64,000 nt of DNA, taken from JADLHS01 sp039806955 (GTDB lineage: Bacteria > Verrucomicrobiota > Verrucomicrobiia > Limisphaerales > JADLHS01). A model generated the notes under the pieces. That model did not search any database. It saw only the letters and a list, made by a program, of their open reading frames with translations, and was not told the origin of the DNA. The stretch lies in contig JBDHQI010000025.1 in assembly GCA_039806955.1 (NCBI GenBank), forward strand, positions 1-64,000, given 5' to 3'. Both the position numbers and the translations under genes were made by a program. Shown here in pieces: positions 17,054 to 26,478 of this stretch; positions within the stretch are counted from its first letter, which is position 1, and each line of letters opens with the position of its first letter.

Positions 17054-19291
17054 TCAAGGTGCGGGTGCCGCTTCGGCAGCTTCCTTTGCCGCTTTCTCTT
17101 GAGCCTCCTGGGCTTCTCGGGCCTTCTCAACCGCTTCCTGGCGGATAAGTCCGGGCAGGTAATGTTTGCCGGTGGTCTTGTAAATCACCTTGTCCCACAC
17201 ATAGAAGTGGTTCAGCAAGCTGAAGATGAAGCACACGATGACGACGAACTTGAGGAAGCCAATCCAGCCACTGGGTTTCTCGCCGTAACGGTCCGCCACG
17301 GGTACTGCGCCCTCGGGTAGTTTGGCGATGCCGGTCAAGGAAGCGCCGTACGGCACGTTGATGCGGGCTTTGGCGTTCACCGCCCAGCCGTTGGCGTCCA
17401 GGATGGGGCCGATGTTGCGCTTCCGCAATTTCAGCCAGGCAATGATCATGGACGGCCCAGAAATGACCAGGAGTAGTCCGACGATCGCCAAACACAATTG
17501 CCAGAACGGCAGTTGGAATAAGCCGGTCGCGTAACCGAGTAACGAAGTGATCAAAGCGCCAATCCCGGCGATGGCCACGCTGATGGCGGCCACCGTGCCC
17601 ACATCTACTTTCTTCGGCGCGGGCTTGGCTTGATCGGCGTTCACGGTTTTTTCCGCAGCGGCGCTCAGTTTGGCATCGGCGGCGGCATCGGCGGCGGCGG
17701 CGCGCTTGGCGGCCATTTCCTCGATCATGCGGACGAGTTTCTTGTATGGCGACCAGAAGGCCTGACGGATGCTGATCGGGTTTTCCACGATTTTGGTGAT
17801 GGTGGCGTCCCAATCGCGGCCCTTGCGGTCGTAGAATAAGCCGTTGCGGCCCACCATGAGATTATCGCAATCGCCGTTGGTGAAGGCGGCAACGAGGCTC
17901 AGTTTTTCATCCGAGCCTTTGCGGACGCAATCGAGATAGGCGAGATAAGTGCCCGCCAACGCCGCCATGCTGGCGTGTTTGCCGGCATCGGCCACCGGCA
18001 ACGTCAGCGTGCAGGAGCGTTGATCCAGATACAGCGTGCCCGCCTGGAAAATGGCCGGTTCGCCGCCGTCGTAGAAGTCGCGGAAGTTCACGAAATTGAG
18101 GCAGAGCAGATACAAATTTTTCACGAAGAGCGTGAGCTTTTCGACGTTGGCAATGGCCGTGGCTTCCGGTGACAAAGCCTGATCCTTGGCGATCAACGCC
18201 GCCACATTTTCCTTCGCTTTACTGGCGAGAATTTCGCGGACGCGTTTGAGCCCTAATTTTTCCACCGCAGCGCCGGCTTTGCCGGCGTTCCAACTTTCGT
18301 AATCACCGAGCTTGGCCTGCAAGGCGGCCCAATCCGCTTCCGTTAATTCCGTCTTATCGCCGAGCAACGGCTTGACGGCGTTGGCGCGCAATGTCGCCAG
18401 GGCCGCTGCGTGGGCGGGATTCACGTTGCCTTGCAAGGGCAGCGCCTTGCCCGCAGTTACGGAAGCGAGCGGGAAGCTGGCGATTTCTTCGGCGGTGATG
18501 GTGAGGTCTCTGGCGGCGATCGCAAGGTATTCCTCTTCCTTGCGATTCAAGGCCGCCACCGCGCGCGGATCGAACGCCGCTAACCGGCAGCGACCGAAGT
18601 AGTCATCCACCTTGGCCTTGACCGCTTGAACGGCGGCGGCGGCAGCGGCAGTGGCGTCACCGGCGGGCAGAATTTTGGTTTTGTCGGTTTCGGCTTTTTG
18701 GCTCCAGTCGGCAAACGCGGTGCAATCCGCAAAAAATGCATCCGCTTTGGCTTGGTTAATTCCGTCCTTGCCAGAGCGATCCGGCACGCCTCCCTGACAG
18801 GCGATGATGTCATTGATAACGGCTTTGGTCGCCTCGTCCGCCGCCGAGTCGGGAATAATGACTCCGTCACCGTTGAACGTGGTGTTGATGAAAATTTTGT
18901 TGGCGTCGGAAGCGTCCTCGACCGAAATGGCGGAGGCGTCCTTTTTGCCGATGTTTTCAAGAATCTTTCGGGCAGACGCGGCGAGCGCTTCGTCCTTGAT
19001 GGCCGAGAGCGCAACCGAATCGCCACCTTTGACGAGGTCATCGGGATTTTTCAGCACGGTTCCGGCCCATTTAATGGCAGCGATGAGTTCGGGAACGCGG
19101 ATGCGTCCGTCCTTGTCGGTGTCAATTAACGCGGCCGTTTTGGGGCAAAATTCAAGCCCGGTTGTGGGGCAGGCCAGAGCGACCCAGAGTTTCTGGTCGA
19201 GCTGATCCAAGTTCATGAGGTCCGCACCGGAATCAAGTTTAACCTGGTCAAAGCCGCCTGCCGTAAAGAATTTCCATTGATGTTTACTCAT
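17054..19291 (-). CDS. Large EF-hand membrane protein of unknown function
   Basis: 745 residues from the ATG at 19291 (MSKHQWKFFTAGGFDQVKLD). A canonical EF-hand loop DTDKDGRIRVPE sits at about 57-68. A long soluble alanine-rich helical region runs to ~540. Then come two hydrophobic helices, VAAISVAIAGIGALITSLLG (about 575-594) and LCLAIVGLLLVISGPSMIIAW. After a cytoplasmic or periplasmic insert, FLKFVVIVCFIFSLLNHFYV forms another helix near the end. A coiled-coil-like EKAREAQEAQEKAAKEA tail closes the protein. It has its own terminator. I do not recognise a named family; the calcium-binding loop and membrane anchor are the only solid hints. Confidence 0.7.
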   Translation of the reverse strand: MSKHQWKFFTAGGFDQVKLDSGADLMNLDQLDQKLWVALACPTTGLEFCPKTAALIDTDKDGRIRVPELIAAIKWAGTVLKNPDDLVKGGDSVALSAIKDEALAASARKILENIGKKDASAISVEDASDANKIFINTTFNGDGVIIPDSAADEATKAVINDIIACQGGVPDRSGKDGINQAKADAFFADCTAFADWSQKAETDKTKILPAGDATAAAAAAVQAVKAKVDDYFGRCRLAAFDPRAVAALNRKEEEYLAIAARDLTITAEEIASFPLASVTAGKALPLQGNVNPAHAAALATLRANAVKPLLGDKTELTEADWAALQAKLGDYESWNAGKAGAAVEKLGLKRVREILASKAKENVAALIAKDQALSPEATAIANVEKLTLFVKNLYLLCLNFVNFRDFYDGGEPAIFQAGTLYLDQRSCTLTLPVADAGKHASMAALAGTYLAYLDCVRKGSDEKLSLVAAFTNGDCDNLMVGRNGLFYDRKGRDWDATITKIVENPISIRQAFWSPYKKLVRMIEEMAAKRAAAADAAADAKLSAAAEKTVNADQAKPAPKKVDVGTVAAISVAIAGIGALITSLLGYATGLFQLPFWQLCLAIVGLLLVISGPSMIIAWLKLRKRNIGPILDANGWAVNAKARINVPYGASLTGIAKLPEGAVPVADRYGEKPSGWIGFLKFVVIVCFIFSLLNHFYVWDKVIYKTTGKHYLPGLIRQEAVEKAREAQEAQEKAAKEAAEAAPAP

Positions 19292-19368
19292 AATGATAAA
19301 GATGAGGTTATACGGATAAGTTCGTGTCCGTGGCGAAATGATGCAAAACCGCCCGAATCGGCGCAAGC

Positions 19369-20910
19369 TTAGTATATCGTGGTGCTTTCCTCGCGGAGAA
19401 TCGGCGCTTTGATCTCATCGCAGATCACTTCCACGCGGTTGTGCGAGGTGCCGACCATTGCTCCCTTCACCGAGATGGTGTAGGTGACTGATTGCTGGGC
19501 CTTGATCGAGGCGATGATGGGAAAGGTGACGTGTTGCCCGTTGATTGTGCCCTGGGGCGAACTGATGGGCAGCATCAAGTCATCAAAAACGGCCTGAACC
19601 TTGAGGTTGTGCAATTCGCCTGAGCCTTGATTGATCAGGACGATCCGGTAGGTGGTGCTCTCGCCAACCTGAATCGGATCGGGCATTTCGGAAAGCTCGA
19701 AGGTTAGCGCGGGAATCCCTTTCCATAGAGTGCATAGTCTGGTGGCATCGGTCGCCGCTCCGGCACTCGCGGTAATTGTGGCGCAACTGACTCCAGCGCT
19801 CTTGGAAGTGAGCTTGATGGTCTTTGTCACCCGGTCGCGTGGCTGCAGCGTGACTACGGTCCAGGTCGCTTGATTCCCGGTGATCACCGCGCCGGGTGCC
19901 GCCACGATGAAATCTTCCTCGGGCGCAACGCTGCTGATGACAACGTTGGTCAACGGCGTATCGCCAACATTCATTACGGCGATCTCATAATCAACATTGC
20001 GCCCCACCACCTGTTCCTTGGCGCCCGTGCCCTGCACCTGAAGCCGCGGGTCAATGATTGTAGAGCAAACCTCGGTGTTCAATTCGGGGGCATTGAGACT
20101 CTGCGCGGTGATGGTGGCGCAAATGGTTCCGCGCTGGGCGGCCTTGAGCCGCGTCGTGAATGACTTCGCCTGGCCGGGATCAAGATCGCCGGCGTCGAGC
20201 GTGGATTCATTTGCCTCGTTGCTGAAATTGGTTCCCACCGGCGCCGTCTGACGAATTGTTACGCCTCGAACCATTTCCGAACCGATGTTCCGAACTTGGA
20301 TGCGGTAGGTGAGGTCCGCGTTCAGCATGGCCGTTTCCGGTCCGCTCGCATCCAAAGCCAGCTCCGCGCTGCCGACGGTCAGCTCCGCCGATACCTTGGG
20401 CAGGGCCGTGACCGTGGCCGCCGCGCGCGGCACGAGGTTGGTATTCGCTTCAAACCAGGTTTTGAAGTTCAAGTTTTCACCGGCTCGCAGCGCGGCCACG
20501 GTCCAAACCAGCTCGCTGCCCTTAATGATGGCAGGTGGATCGCTGCGCTGCCAGGTTGCGCCGACCGGGATCGCGTCGCGCACGACAAGATTGGTGAGCG
20601 GACTGCGCGCAGTAAGTTTCAGTTCGCCAATAAAAGTGCCGCCGGCTTCCGCCTTGATCGGCAATGATTTTTTGAATTGCAACGCGGCGATTGTGGTTTC
20701 AGCAAAAGCGGTGGGAGGCGCTGGCACCAGGGGCATTGGGAGCCGAACCGTCGCTTCTTTGGGGGACGCCAAGGGCGTTCCCGTTGGTGAATCGGATTGT
20801 GTCCAGCGCGCCTGCTGGCAACCCGTCAGACTGACGAGCCACAGCAGGGTCAGCGCGGCCAGCCTGACTGGCGCTGGTGCGACCTTGATGAATGGAAGAT
20901 CAACTTTCAC
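19369..20910 (-). CDS. DUF11-repeat surface lipoprotein
   Basis: About 513 residues from a GTG at 20910; starts up to 21030 are also open. The leader VRLAALTLLWLVSLTGCQQA ends in a lipobox (LTGC), predicting lipid attachment of the cysteine. The rest is three or four beta-sandwich repeats of the DUF11 type, with repeated phrases such as LVVRDAIPVGATW, YRIQVRNIGSEMVRGVTIRQTAPVG, YEIAVMNVGDTPLTNVVIS and YRIVLINQGSGELHNL. DUF11 proteins are surface or cell-envelope proteins. It is transcribed alone on the minus strand. Confidence 0.75.
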   Translation of the reverse strand: MKVDLPFIKVAPAPVRLAALTLLWLVSLTGCQQARWTQSDSPTGTPLASPKEATVRLPMPLVPAPPTAFAETTIAALQFKKSLPIKAEAGGTFIGELKLTARSPLTNLVVRDAIPVGATWQRSDPPAIIKGSELVWTVAALRAGENLNFKTWFEANTNLVPRAAATVTALPKVSAELTVGSAELALDASGPETAMLNADLTYRIQVRNIGSEMVRGVTIRQTAPVGTNFSNEANESTLDAGDLDPGQAKSFTTRLKAAQRGTICATITAQSLNAPELNTEVCSTIIDPRLQVQGTGAKEQVVGRNVDYEIAVMNVGDTPLTNVVISSVAPEEDFIVAAPGAVITGNQATWTVVTLQPRDRVTKTIKLTSKSAGVSCATITASAGAATDATRLCTLWKGIPALTFELSEMPDPIQVGESTTYRIVLINQGSGELHNLKVQAVFDDLMLPISSPQGTINGQHVTFPIIASIKAQQSVTYTISVKGAMVGTSHNRVEVICDEIKAPILREESTTIY

Positions 20911-21177
20911 GCGGGGCAATCCACTTACTCGACCCCTGCAAAGTGGACGAGGTTCAAAATTTCCGCAAGCCGACTTGAGCGGGTTGGCCAGGCCCGACGG
21001 GTCGGCGCCATCGAAGTGCAGCGGCATCATATAGCGCGTAGTTCACGGCCAGATATGCGATCTGAGTCAGTTCGCTGTTTCAGATTTGCTACATCGGACA
21101 GGTTGTGCGAGGGTATGCTGCGATTTGTCAGCTCAGACTTAAATGAATCAGTGAAAAAGAGGTAATTTCAATAACCC

Positions 21178-22041
21178 ATGTACACCCTTGAGAAATTAAC
21201 CATAGTTGTATTGTTCGCCACCGCGACTACCATGTTGTCGGCACAACAATTTACTCCTATTGACATTAGCGCCGAGGTTAGCAGCGACCTCCGAACTTGG
21301 ACGTATGGCCAAAACTATCAACCGGGCGGTACCGAATTGATGGTTTCTGGTGTGCCCTTTCAACTGGCGCAATTTAATAACACTCCCAATACGACCGGGA
21401 TCGTAGTGCCTGACCCCGGACCCTACAGCTTTACCTTTTCCGTTCCGCACGGAACTCGCGCCACCGTCCTTTATACACTGATTAACGAGGCATACGGTGC
21501 GGCTGGAGTGCCTGAAGGCAGCATCACGGTTACTGGCGCCAGCGGCCAAACGGCTACCTTGGAACTCATTAGCGGTCAGAACATTCGAGATCACAATCAG
21601 AACCTTTTTGAGAATAATTTATCTTTCGATACCGCAATTGTGCCTACCTATTTCCTGAACGGTGCCACCACCACGCAGTCGATTCAATCGCGGTTGGATC
21701 GTCAGCAACTCCTGCTGCCCGTGAGCTTTCTCGGAGACACCATCGCTTCTATTTCATTTCAAGGCATTGCGCACGGGAGACCGGACGGGACGGCATTTGT
21801 GGCGGGATTGACCCTTGCCGATGAATCTTTCATCGTACCGAATCTCCAATTGAGCATCCAAGGCACGAATGCAATTTTGACGTGGCCGGCCTCCACTTAC
21901 GCTTTTACTCTGCGGTCCAAAACCAATCTATCCCAGCCGGATTGGAGCCCGGTTTATCCGCCACCCACCACTGTGAACGGACAAAATTTCGTCACCAATT
22001 CCATTCTCGGCCCGCAACGGTTTTTTATATTAAGCCAATAA
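21178..22041 (+). CDS. Secreted protein with verrucomicrobial-type C-terminal beta-domain
   Basis: 287 residues. A signal peptide, MYTLEKLTIVVLFATATTMLSAQQ, is predicted to be cleaved after SAQ or nearby. The body is a beta-rich carbohydrate-binding-like domain (about residues 25-215). The last ~60 residues (LQLSIQGTNAILTWPASTY, then LRSKTNLSQPDWSPV and FVTNSILGPQRFFILSQ) form a domain seen at the ends of many secreted proteins in Pedosphaera-like Verrucomicrobia, proposed here to be a C-terminal attachment or binding module. No enzymatic motif was found. Confidence 0.65.
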   Translation: MYTLEKLTIVVLFATATTMLSAQQFTPIDISAEVSSDLRTWTYGQNYQPGGTELMVSGVPFQLAQFNNTPNTTGIVVPDPGPYSFTFSVPHGTRATVLYTLINEAYGAAGVPEGSITVTGASGQTATLELISGQNIRDHNQNLFENNLSFDTAIVPTYFLNGATTTQSIQSRLDRQQLLLPVSFLGDTIASISFQGIAHGRPDGTAFVAGLTLADESFIVPNLQLSIQGTNAILTWPASTYAFTLRSKTNLSQPDWSPVYPPPTTVNGQNFVTNSILGPQRFFILSQ

Positions 22042-22153
22042 GTCAAATCGGTGATTTCATTCCGACGGGTAGTGGAAGATGTCACTCCGTCACCGAGTTC
22101 CTGTGGGCAAGATGTCGGCAATGGGAAAGCGGTTCGGGACCGCGTTAACCCGC

Positions 22154-22732
22154 CTAGTTCGCCTGCCAACGGAAGATGCGTTCCAACCCGGTGCGGTTCG
22201 GGTACGAGCGCGGCACCCAATCTTCCCGCAACCGGAAGTGTGGCGAAAAGCGTTCCACAATTTCTTTACGGGTCGTGCCGAAGGGCGGGCCATCTGTATC
22301 GGGGATCAGGTAGTTTACGGCCAGGTAAGTGCCGCCCGGTTTTACCCAACGCCGCACCGCGCGGACGTACAAGTCGCGTTCCTCCGGTTCAATCGCGCAG
22401 AACAACGTGTGCTCGAACAGCCAGTCAAACTCGAACGGCGGCTCGTCCCGCAAAAAATCCAGCACGCGAAACTGCGCGGGCCAGCCCTGGCTCGCGGCGC
22501 GTTCCCGGCTGAGCTGGATGGCCGTGGGTGCGATGTCGTAGCCATAGACGCGGAATCCGGCGCGCGCCCAGGCTCCCGCGTCGTGCCCCGTGCCACCGCC
22601 CGGAACGCAAACCGTTTGGCCGGGTAAATCCGGATGCGCGGCCAGAAAATCCACCAGACCCGGCGACGGCGCGCCTTTGTCCCAACGCAGGTCGCCCGTT
22701 TGATACCGGCTTTCCCAAATATTTTGACTCAT
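22154..22732 (-). CDS. TPMT-family SAM-dependent methyltransferase
   Basis: 192 residues from the ATG at 22732 (MSQNIWESRYQTGDLRWDKG). TPMT-like motifs are WDKGAPSPGLVDFL, VCVPGGGTGHDAGAWARAG (SAM loop), VYGYDIAPTAIQ and FLRDEPPFEFDWLFEHTLFCAI. Family members methylate thiols, iodide or selenium compounds. The acceptor here is unknown. An upstream ATG at 22789 adds a poorly conserved segment. It is separated from the ABC exporter genes by about 250 bases in which I see no gene. Confidence 0.85.
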   Translation of the reverse strand: MSQNIWESRYQTGDLRWDKGAPSPGLVDFLAAHPDLPGQTVCVPGGGTGHDAGAWARAGFRVYGYDIAPTAIQLSRERAASQGWPAQFRVLDFLRDEPPFEFDWLFEHTLFCAIEPEERDLYVRAVRRWVKPGGTYLAVNYLIPDTDGPPFGTTRKEIVERFSPHFRLREDWVPRSYPNRTGLERIFRWQAN

Positions 22733-22985
22733 GTTCCAATTTAGCGCCGCATTGAGCTTCTGGTAATGCAACGCGATCCGATCTTTCAAATGGCCTTCGC
22801 TTCACGTCCGCGCCGCTTGAGGTTCACGTTTTATCGCAGTTCGTTACAAGTTCAAACTTACATCCGCGCAAATTCAACATGTCAGCCGTACTGAGTTGAG
22901 GTGACTGAACTGATTCGTAGTCCCGACTCAGAAGGTGATGTTGGGGAGTGGGAAGGGCGGGAAATCCCGTCGTCGCGTGCGGGGT

Positions 22986-23660
22986 TCAACTGATTTGTCC
23001 GTCCACCAGTTGCACCACTTTTGGTGCGCGCCCGGCCACCCCGGCGTCGTGGGTGGCAATGATGAGGGTGGTGTTTTTCTCGGCGCGCAACTGGATGAGC
23101 AAGTCCACAATTTCCTGGCCCGTGTGTGAATCGAGATTACCAGTGGGTTCATCGGCCAGAATGAGTTCCGGTTCGTTGATCAGCGCGCGGGCGATGGCGA
23201 CGCGTTGTTGTTCGCCGCCGGAGAGTTCGTAAGGTTTGTGATCCAGGCGCGCGCCCAAGCCGACGCGTTCCAACAATTCCTGCGCGCGGCGGGCGGCCAT
23301 CGGGGCCGGAATCCGCGCCAGGCGCGCGGGCACACAAACATTTTCCAGCGCATCGAGTTCGGGGAGCAAATGGTAGGCTTGGAAGATGAAGCCCAGCTTG
23401 ACGTTGCGCAGGTGGGCCAGCTCACTTTCGGATGCCTGGGTGAGGTGGGTGCCGGCGCACCAGATGGTCCCGGTATCGGGCGTGTCCAGTCCGCCCAGCA
23501 GATGGAGCAGCGTGCTTTTACCGGCGCCCGAGGCGCCGCGGAGGGCAATGAATTCGCCGTAACCGACTTCCAGGGAAACGTCGCGCAATACTTCGAGCCG
23601 GCGTTTGCCGAGCGTGTAGGTTTTTCCAATTTTTTGCGCGGCCAGCAGCAGTTCACTCAT
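22986..23660 (-). CDS. lolD: ABC transporter ATP-binding protein, LolD type
   Basis: 224 residues. Walker A is GASGAGKST (about 42-50), the signature is LSGGEQQR, Walker B is LILADEPTGNLD, and the switch histidine is in IATHD. Length and motifs match the MacB/LolD branch. It overlaps the permease gene by 8 bases and would work with it in lipoprotein release from the inner membrane or in export of another substrate. It is the downstream member of a two-gene operon. Confidence 0.85.
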   Translation of the reverse strand: MSELLLAAQKIGKTYTLGKRRLEVLRDVSLEVGYGEFIALRGASGAGKSTLLHLLGGLDTPDTGTIWCAGTHLTQASESELAHLRNVKLGFIFQAYHLLPELDALENVCVPARLARIPAPMAARRAQELLERVGLGARLDHKPYELSGGEQQRVAIARALINEPELILADEPTGNLDSHTGQEIVDLLIQLRAEKNTTLIIATHDAGVAGRAPKVVQLVDGQIS

Positions 23661-24948
23661 GACGCAGGGCTTCCACGGGGTTTAGGCGGCTGGCGTGCCA
23701 GGCCGGGAAAATGGCCGCCGCCAGACAAATGAGCAGCGAACCGCCGCCAATGATCACCAGGTCCACGGGCAGGATTAATGCGGGCAGTTGGGTGAACCCA
23801 TAAATTTCGGCGGGAAACAATTCCGCGCCGGTTGCGCGCCGCATGAATTCCAGGAATTCATTGCGATAGGTGATGGCCAGGATGCCGAGGCCGAATCCGG
23901 CCAGAATGCCGAGGCCGCTCACCACCAGGCTTTGCGCGAGAAAGACGGTCATGATTTGCCGGCGGCTCGCACCCAGGGCTTTCAGCAAACCGATCTCGCG
24001 CGTCTTCATCATGATGAACGTGATGAGCGTGCAGGTGATGCCGAACGCGGCCACCAACACGATGAAAAAAAGGATGTAGAGCATCATGTTTTTTTCCACC
24101 GCCACGGCCTGCATCATCGGACTGTCCTGCATCCAGGTGGTGACGCGATAATTCGGGCCGAGTTCATTTTGGAGTTCGCGGGCAACGGTGGTGGCGCGAA
24201 ACGGATCGCGTACGGCCACGGAGAGATTGCTGATTTCGTCAGTGTCAAAAAGCCCGAACAACATTTGCGCCTGCTCCAGCGAGGTGAAGACAAAAAGCGA
24301 ATTGAACTCGTAGAGGCCGGCGTCGAAGATGCCGCGGATTTCGTATTCGTCCGGCGGAATTTCCGCGTTGCGACCGTGCCGTTCCAGGTCGCGCATTTTG
24401 CGTAGATGCCGTTCGGAGAGGATGAGCACCTTGTCGCCCACGCTCAGGCCGAGGTCGTCTGCCAGGCGTTGACCGATGACCAGGCCGCGGCGTTCCACGT
24501 CCCAGTTGCCCGCCACCATGTTGTTGGTCAGGTTGCTGACGGCGCCTTCCGCTTCGGGATCAATGCCGCGCACAAACGGCGCGCGCAGGAGGGCTTGTCC
24601 ATCCACCGGTTGCGTTTCCAGCAGCACCTGGCCCAGGACGTTGGGGGCCACGCCCACCACTTCTGGATTTTCCGTTACCTGTTTTTCCACCGCATAGTAA
24701 TTGCTCAACGTGCTTTCCCGACCGGAAAAGGCGGCGGCGTATTGGGAAACTTTCAGGTGCGAAGTAAAGCCCAGCACCTTGGCGCGCAGTTCGGCGTCAA
24801 ACCCGCTCATGACGCTGATGACGATGATCAATACCGCCACGCCGAGCATGACGCCGAGGACGGAGATCAGCGTGATGATGGAAACGAACGACCGTTTGGG
24901 CCGCAGATAGCGCAGTGCCAGGAGCAGTTCAAACGGTAGTTTCGACAT
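23653..24948 (-). CDS. LolC/LolE-like ABC transporter permease
   Basis: 431 residues. The N-terminal helix SFVSIITLISVLGVMLGVAVLIIVISVMSGF is followed by a large extracytoplasmic domain (about 50-270). Three C-terminal helices follow, with the FtsX-type core IGLLKALGASRRQI. This is the MacB/FtsX superfamily topology. Only one permease is present, which fits single-permease (LolF-like) exporters or a gene for a heterologous partner elsewhere. It is the upstream gene of the pair with lolD. Confidence 0.82.
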   Translation of the reverse strand: MSKLPFELLLALRYLRPKRSFVSIITLISVLGVMLGVAVLIIVISVMSGFDAELRAKVLGFTSHLKVSQYAAAFSGRESTLSNYYAVEKQVTENPEVVGVAPNVLGQVLLETQPVDGQALLRAPFVRGIDPEAEGAVSNLTNNMVAGNWDVERRGLVIGQRLADDLGLSVGDKVLILSERHLRKMRDLERHGRNAEIPPDEYEIRGIFDAGLYEFNSLFVFTSLEQAQMLFGLFDTDEISNLSVAVRDPFRATTVARELQNELGPNYRVTTWMQDSPMMQAVAVEKNMMLYILFFIVLVAAFGITCTLITFIMMKTREIGLLKALGASRRQIMTVFLAQSLVVSGLGILAGFGLGILAITYRNEFLEFMRRATGAELFPAEIYGFTQLPALILPVDLVIIGGGSLLICLAAAIFPAWHASRLNPVEALRHE

Positions 24949-25235
24949 GTCTTGAGAGCCTATGCGGAGCGGGGAATGGAGTCAATGCGGGCACGTTACT
25001 GAAGGGTGGCTGAACCAGTTGCCGGCGGAATTTTGTTCCGTATCGAGTCGTGGGACGGTGTAAAGAGCTTGAGGCAATGCGGCAAAAGGATTCCAATGAC
25101 GGCGCGTGTTAATCAAGAATGTCAACCTCCGCCAAACCGGGGCTGACGCTGCGACACCGGGAGCGGCGGCGCGACGAGGTTTGCTGGCTGAGAACGAGCG
25201 GCAGCACGAGATGAAATAAGTCGCGCGGCATCAGG

Positions 25236-26351
25236 ATGGAAAAATCACTCGCACCATTGGCGCAAGTCAGCGAACTCTTCGGTTCGGCGGATCGGGCTGG
25301 TGGCTCGCTTGCGCAGTTCCGGTGGCTGGTGTTTCGCCGGCACGGTAAACCGCTGCTCTTGTTGCCAACCGACTTCCGCGCCGCCACCGCCGCCACCCAA
25401 CTTTACGCGGCGCAACGGCTGGCGGCCCGGCTGGTGCGGAAGTTATTGCCTTGGTATGCGGGCACGCCGCTCCGCGCGCTTGGGGAACAATTCGTGATTC
25501 GTCCCGATCCAGCCGCACCGTTGACTGCTTTCTTACGCGAACAGGGCGGCGGAAATCAATCGGCGTGGTCCACTCCGGCGATTTTGATCGGCAACCAGCC
25601 CGCCGCTGCGCAGCGGTTCATCCTGCTGGTGCTGGACGACATCCGGTCGCCGGTGGCCGTGGTGAAAGCGGGGTTGCAGCCTCAAGCCCGTCAAATCATT
25701 GCCCGCGAAGCTGAAGTGCTGCGGCAACTGCCAGCCGACCGGTTGGGGATTCCCAAATTCAGGAATCATTTTGTTGGCGAAACCGGCGGCGCGTTGGCCA
25801 TGGATTATTATGCCGGTCGCAGCCCGACTGATGCCGGCGAGATTGGCCGGATTCTGAGTTCGTGGTTGCATGAGAAAGAAACTCTGACGGTGGGTGAAAC
25901 GACCGTGTGGCTGGAGCTGGCGCGGATCAGTGCAGCGGATCCGTTGTTCGCTTCGTTGAACGAGACGCTGGCCAACCGCCAGGTGCGCGCGGCAGTGCAT
26001 CACGGTGATTTTACGCCGTGGAACGTGAAGGTTCTTCCGGACGGCGCGTGGGTGGTGGTGGATTGGGAACGCGGCGCACTGCGCGGGCTGCCGGGGTGGG
26101 ATTGGTTTCATTATGAAATCCAGACCGCAATTTTGAAACACCGATTGACCGCTGAAGCGGTGGCCGCGCGGGTTGAAGCGTTATTCCGTCAGTCGCAATT
26201 CGAGCATTACGCCCGCGCGGCGCACCTTGCCGATTGTCAGCGCCCGCTCCTGCTCGCTTATTTGCTTTATCACAATCGCGTCATCAAACCGGGCGAAGGT
26301 TTGGAAGTGGGAGAACAACTGTTGCAGTTGCTTGCTTCTCGATGGAGTTGA
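25236..26351 (+). CDS. Aminoglycoside-phosphotransferase-like kinase
   Basis: 371 residues. A kinase-like fold with the catalytic loop HHGDFTPWNVKVL and the metal-binding VVVDWERGA region, as in APH/choline kinase-type proteins. The N-lobe strand FILLVLDDIRSPVAVVKAG holds the putative ATP-contacting lysine. The substrate is unknown; these proteins phosphorylate small molecules or antibiotics. It is the first gene of a same-strand run continuing into the ammonia-lyase locus, with 127 bases to the next gene. The region 24949-25235 upstream contains no gene. Confidence 0.7.
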   Translation: MEKSLAPLAQVSELFGSADRAGGSLAQFRWLVFRRHGKPLLLLPTDFRAATAATQLYAAQRLAARLVRKLLPWYAGTPLRALGEQFVIRPDPAAPLTAFLREQGGGNQSAWSTPAILIGNQPAAAQRFILLVLDDIRSPVAVVKAGLQPQARQIIAREAEVLRQLPADRLGIPKFRNHFVGETGGALAMDYYAGRSPTDAGEIGRILSSWLHEKETLTVGETTVWLELARISAADPLFASLNETLANRQVRAAVHHGDFTPWNVKVLPDGAWVVVDWERGALRGLPGWDWFHYEIQTAILKHRLTAEAVAARVEALFRQSQFEHYARAAHLADCQRPLLLAYLLYHNRVIKPGEGLEVGEQLLQLLASRWS

Positions 26352-26478
26352 GTCAAAGGTGCGACGGCAACTTTGGCCAATCGGTTGCGTCCGTTCTTCA
26401 CGTCGCCCGGCGGAAGACGGTCTCATGTCCGTTGCGCTTTCGGCGTATCGCTTGCTTCGCCGGGTTGTTTGGGATTAA

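Noticed and set aside
17129..17813. Open frame inside the EF-hand gene on the same strand
   Set aside because: Arginine- and histidine-rich out-of-frame shadow typical of GC-rich coding sequence.
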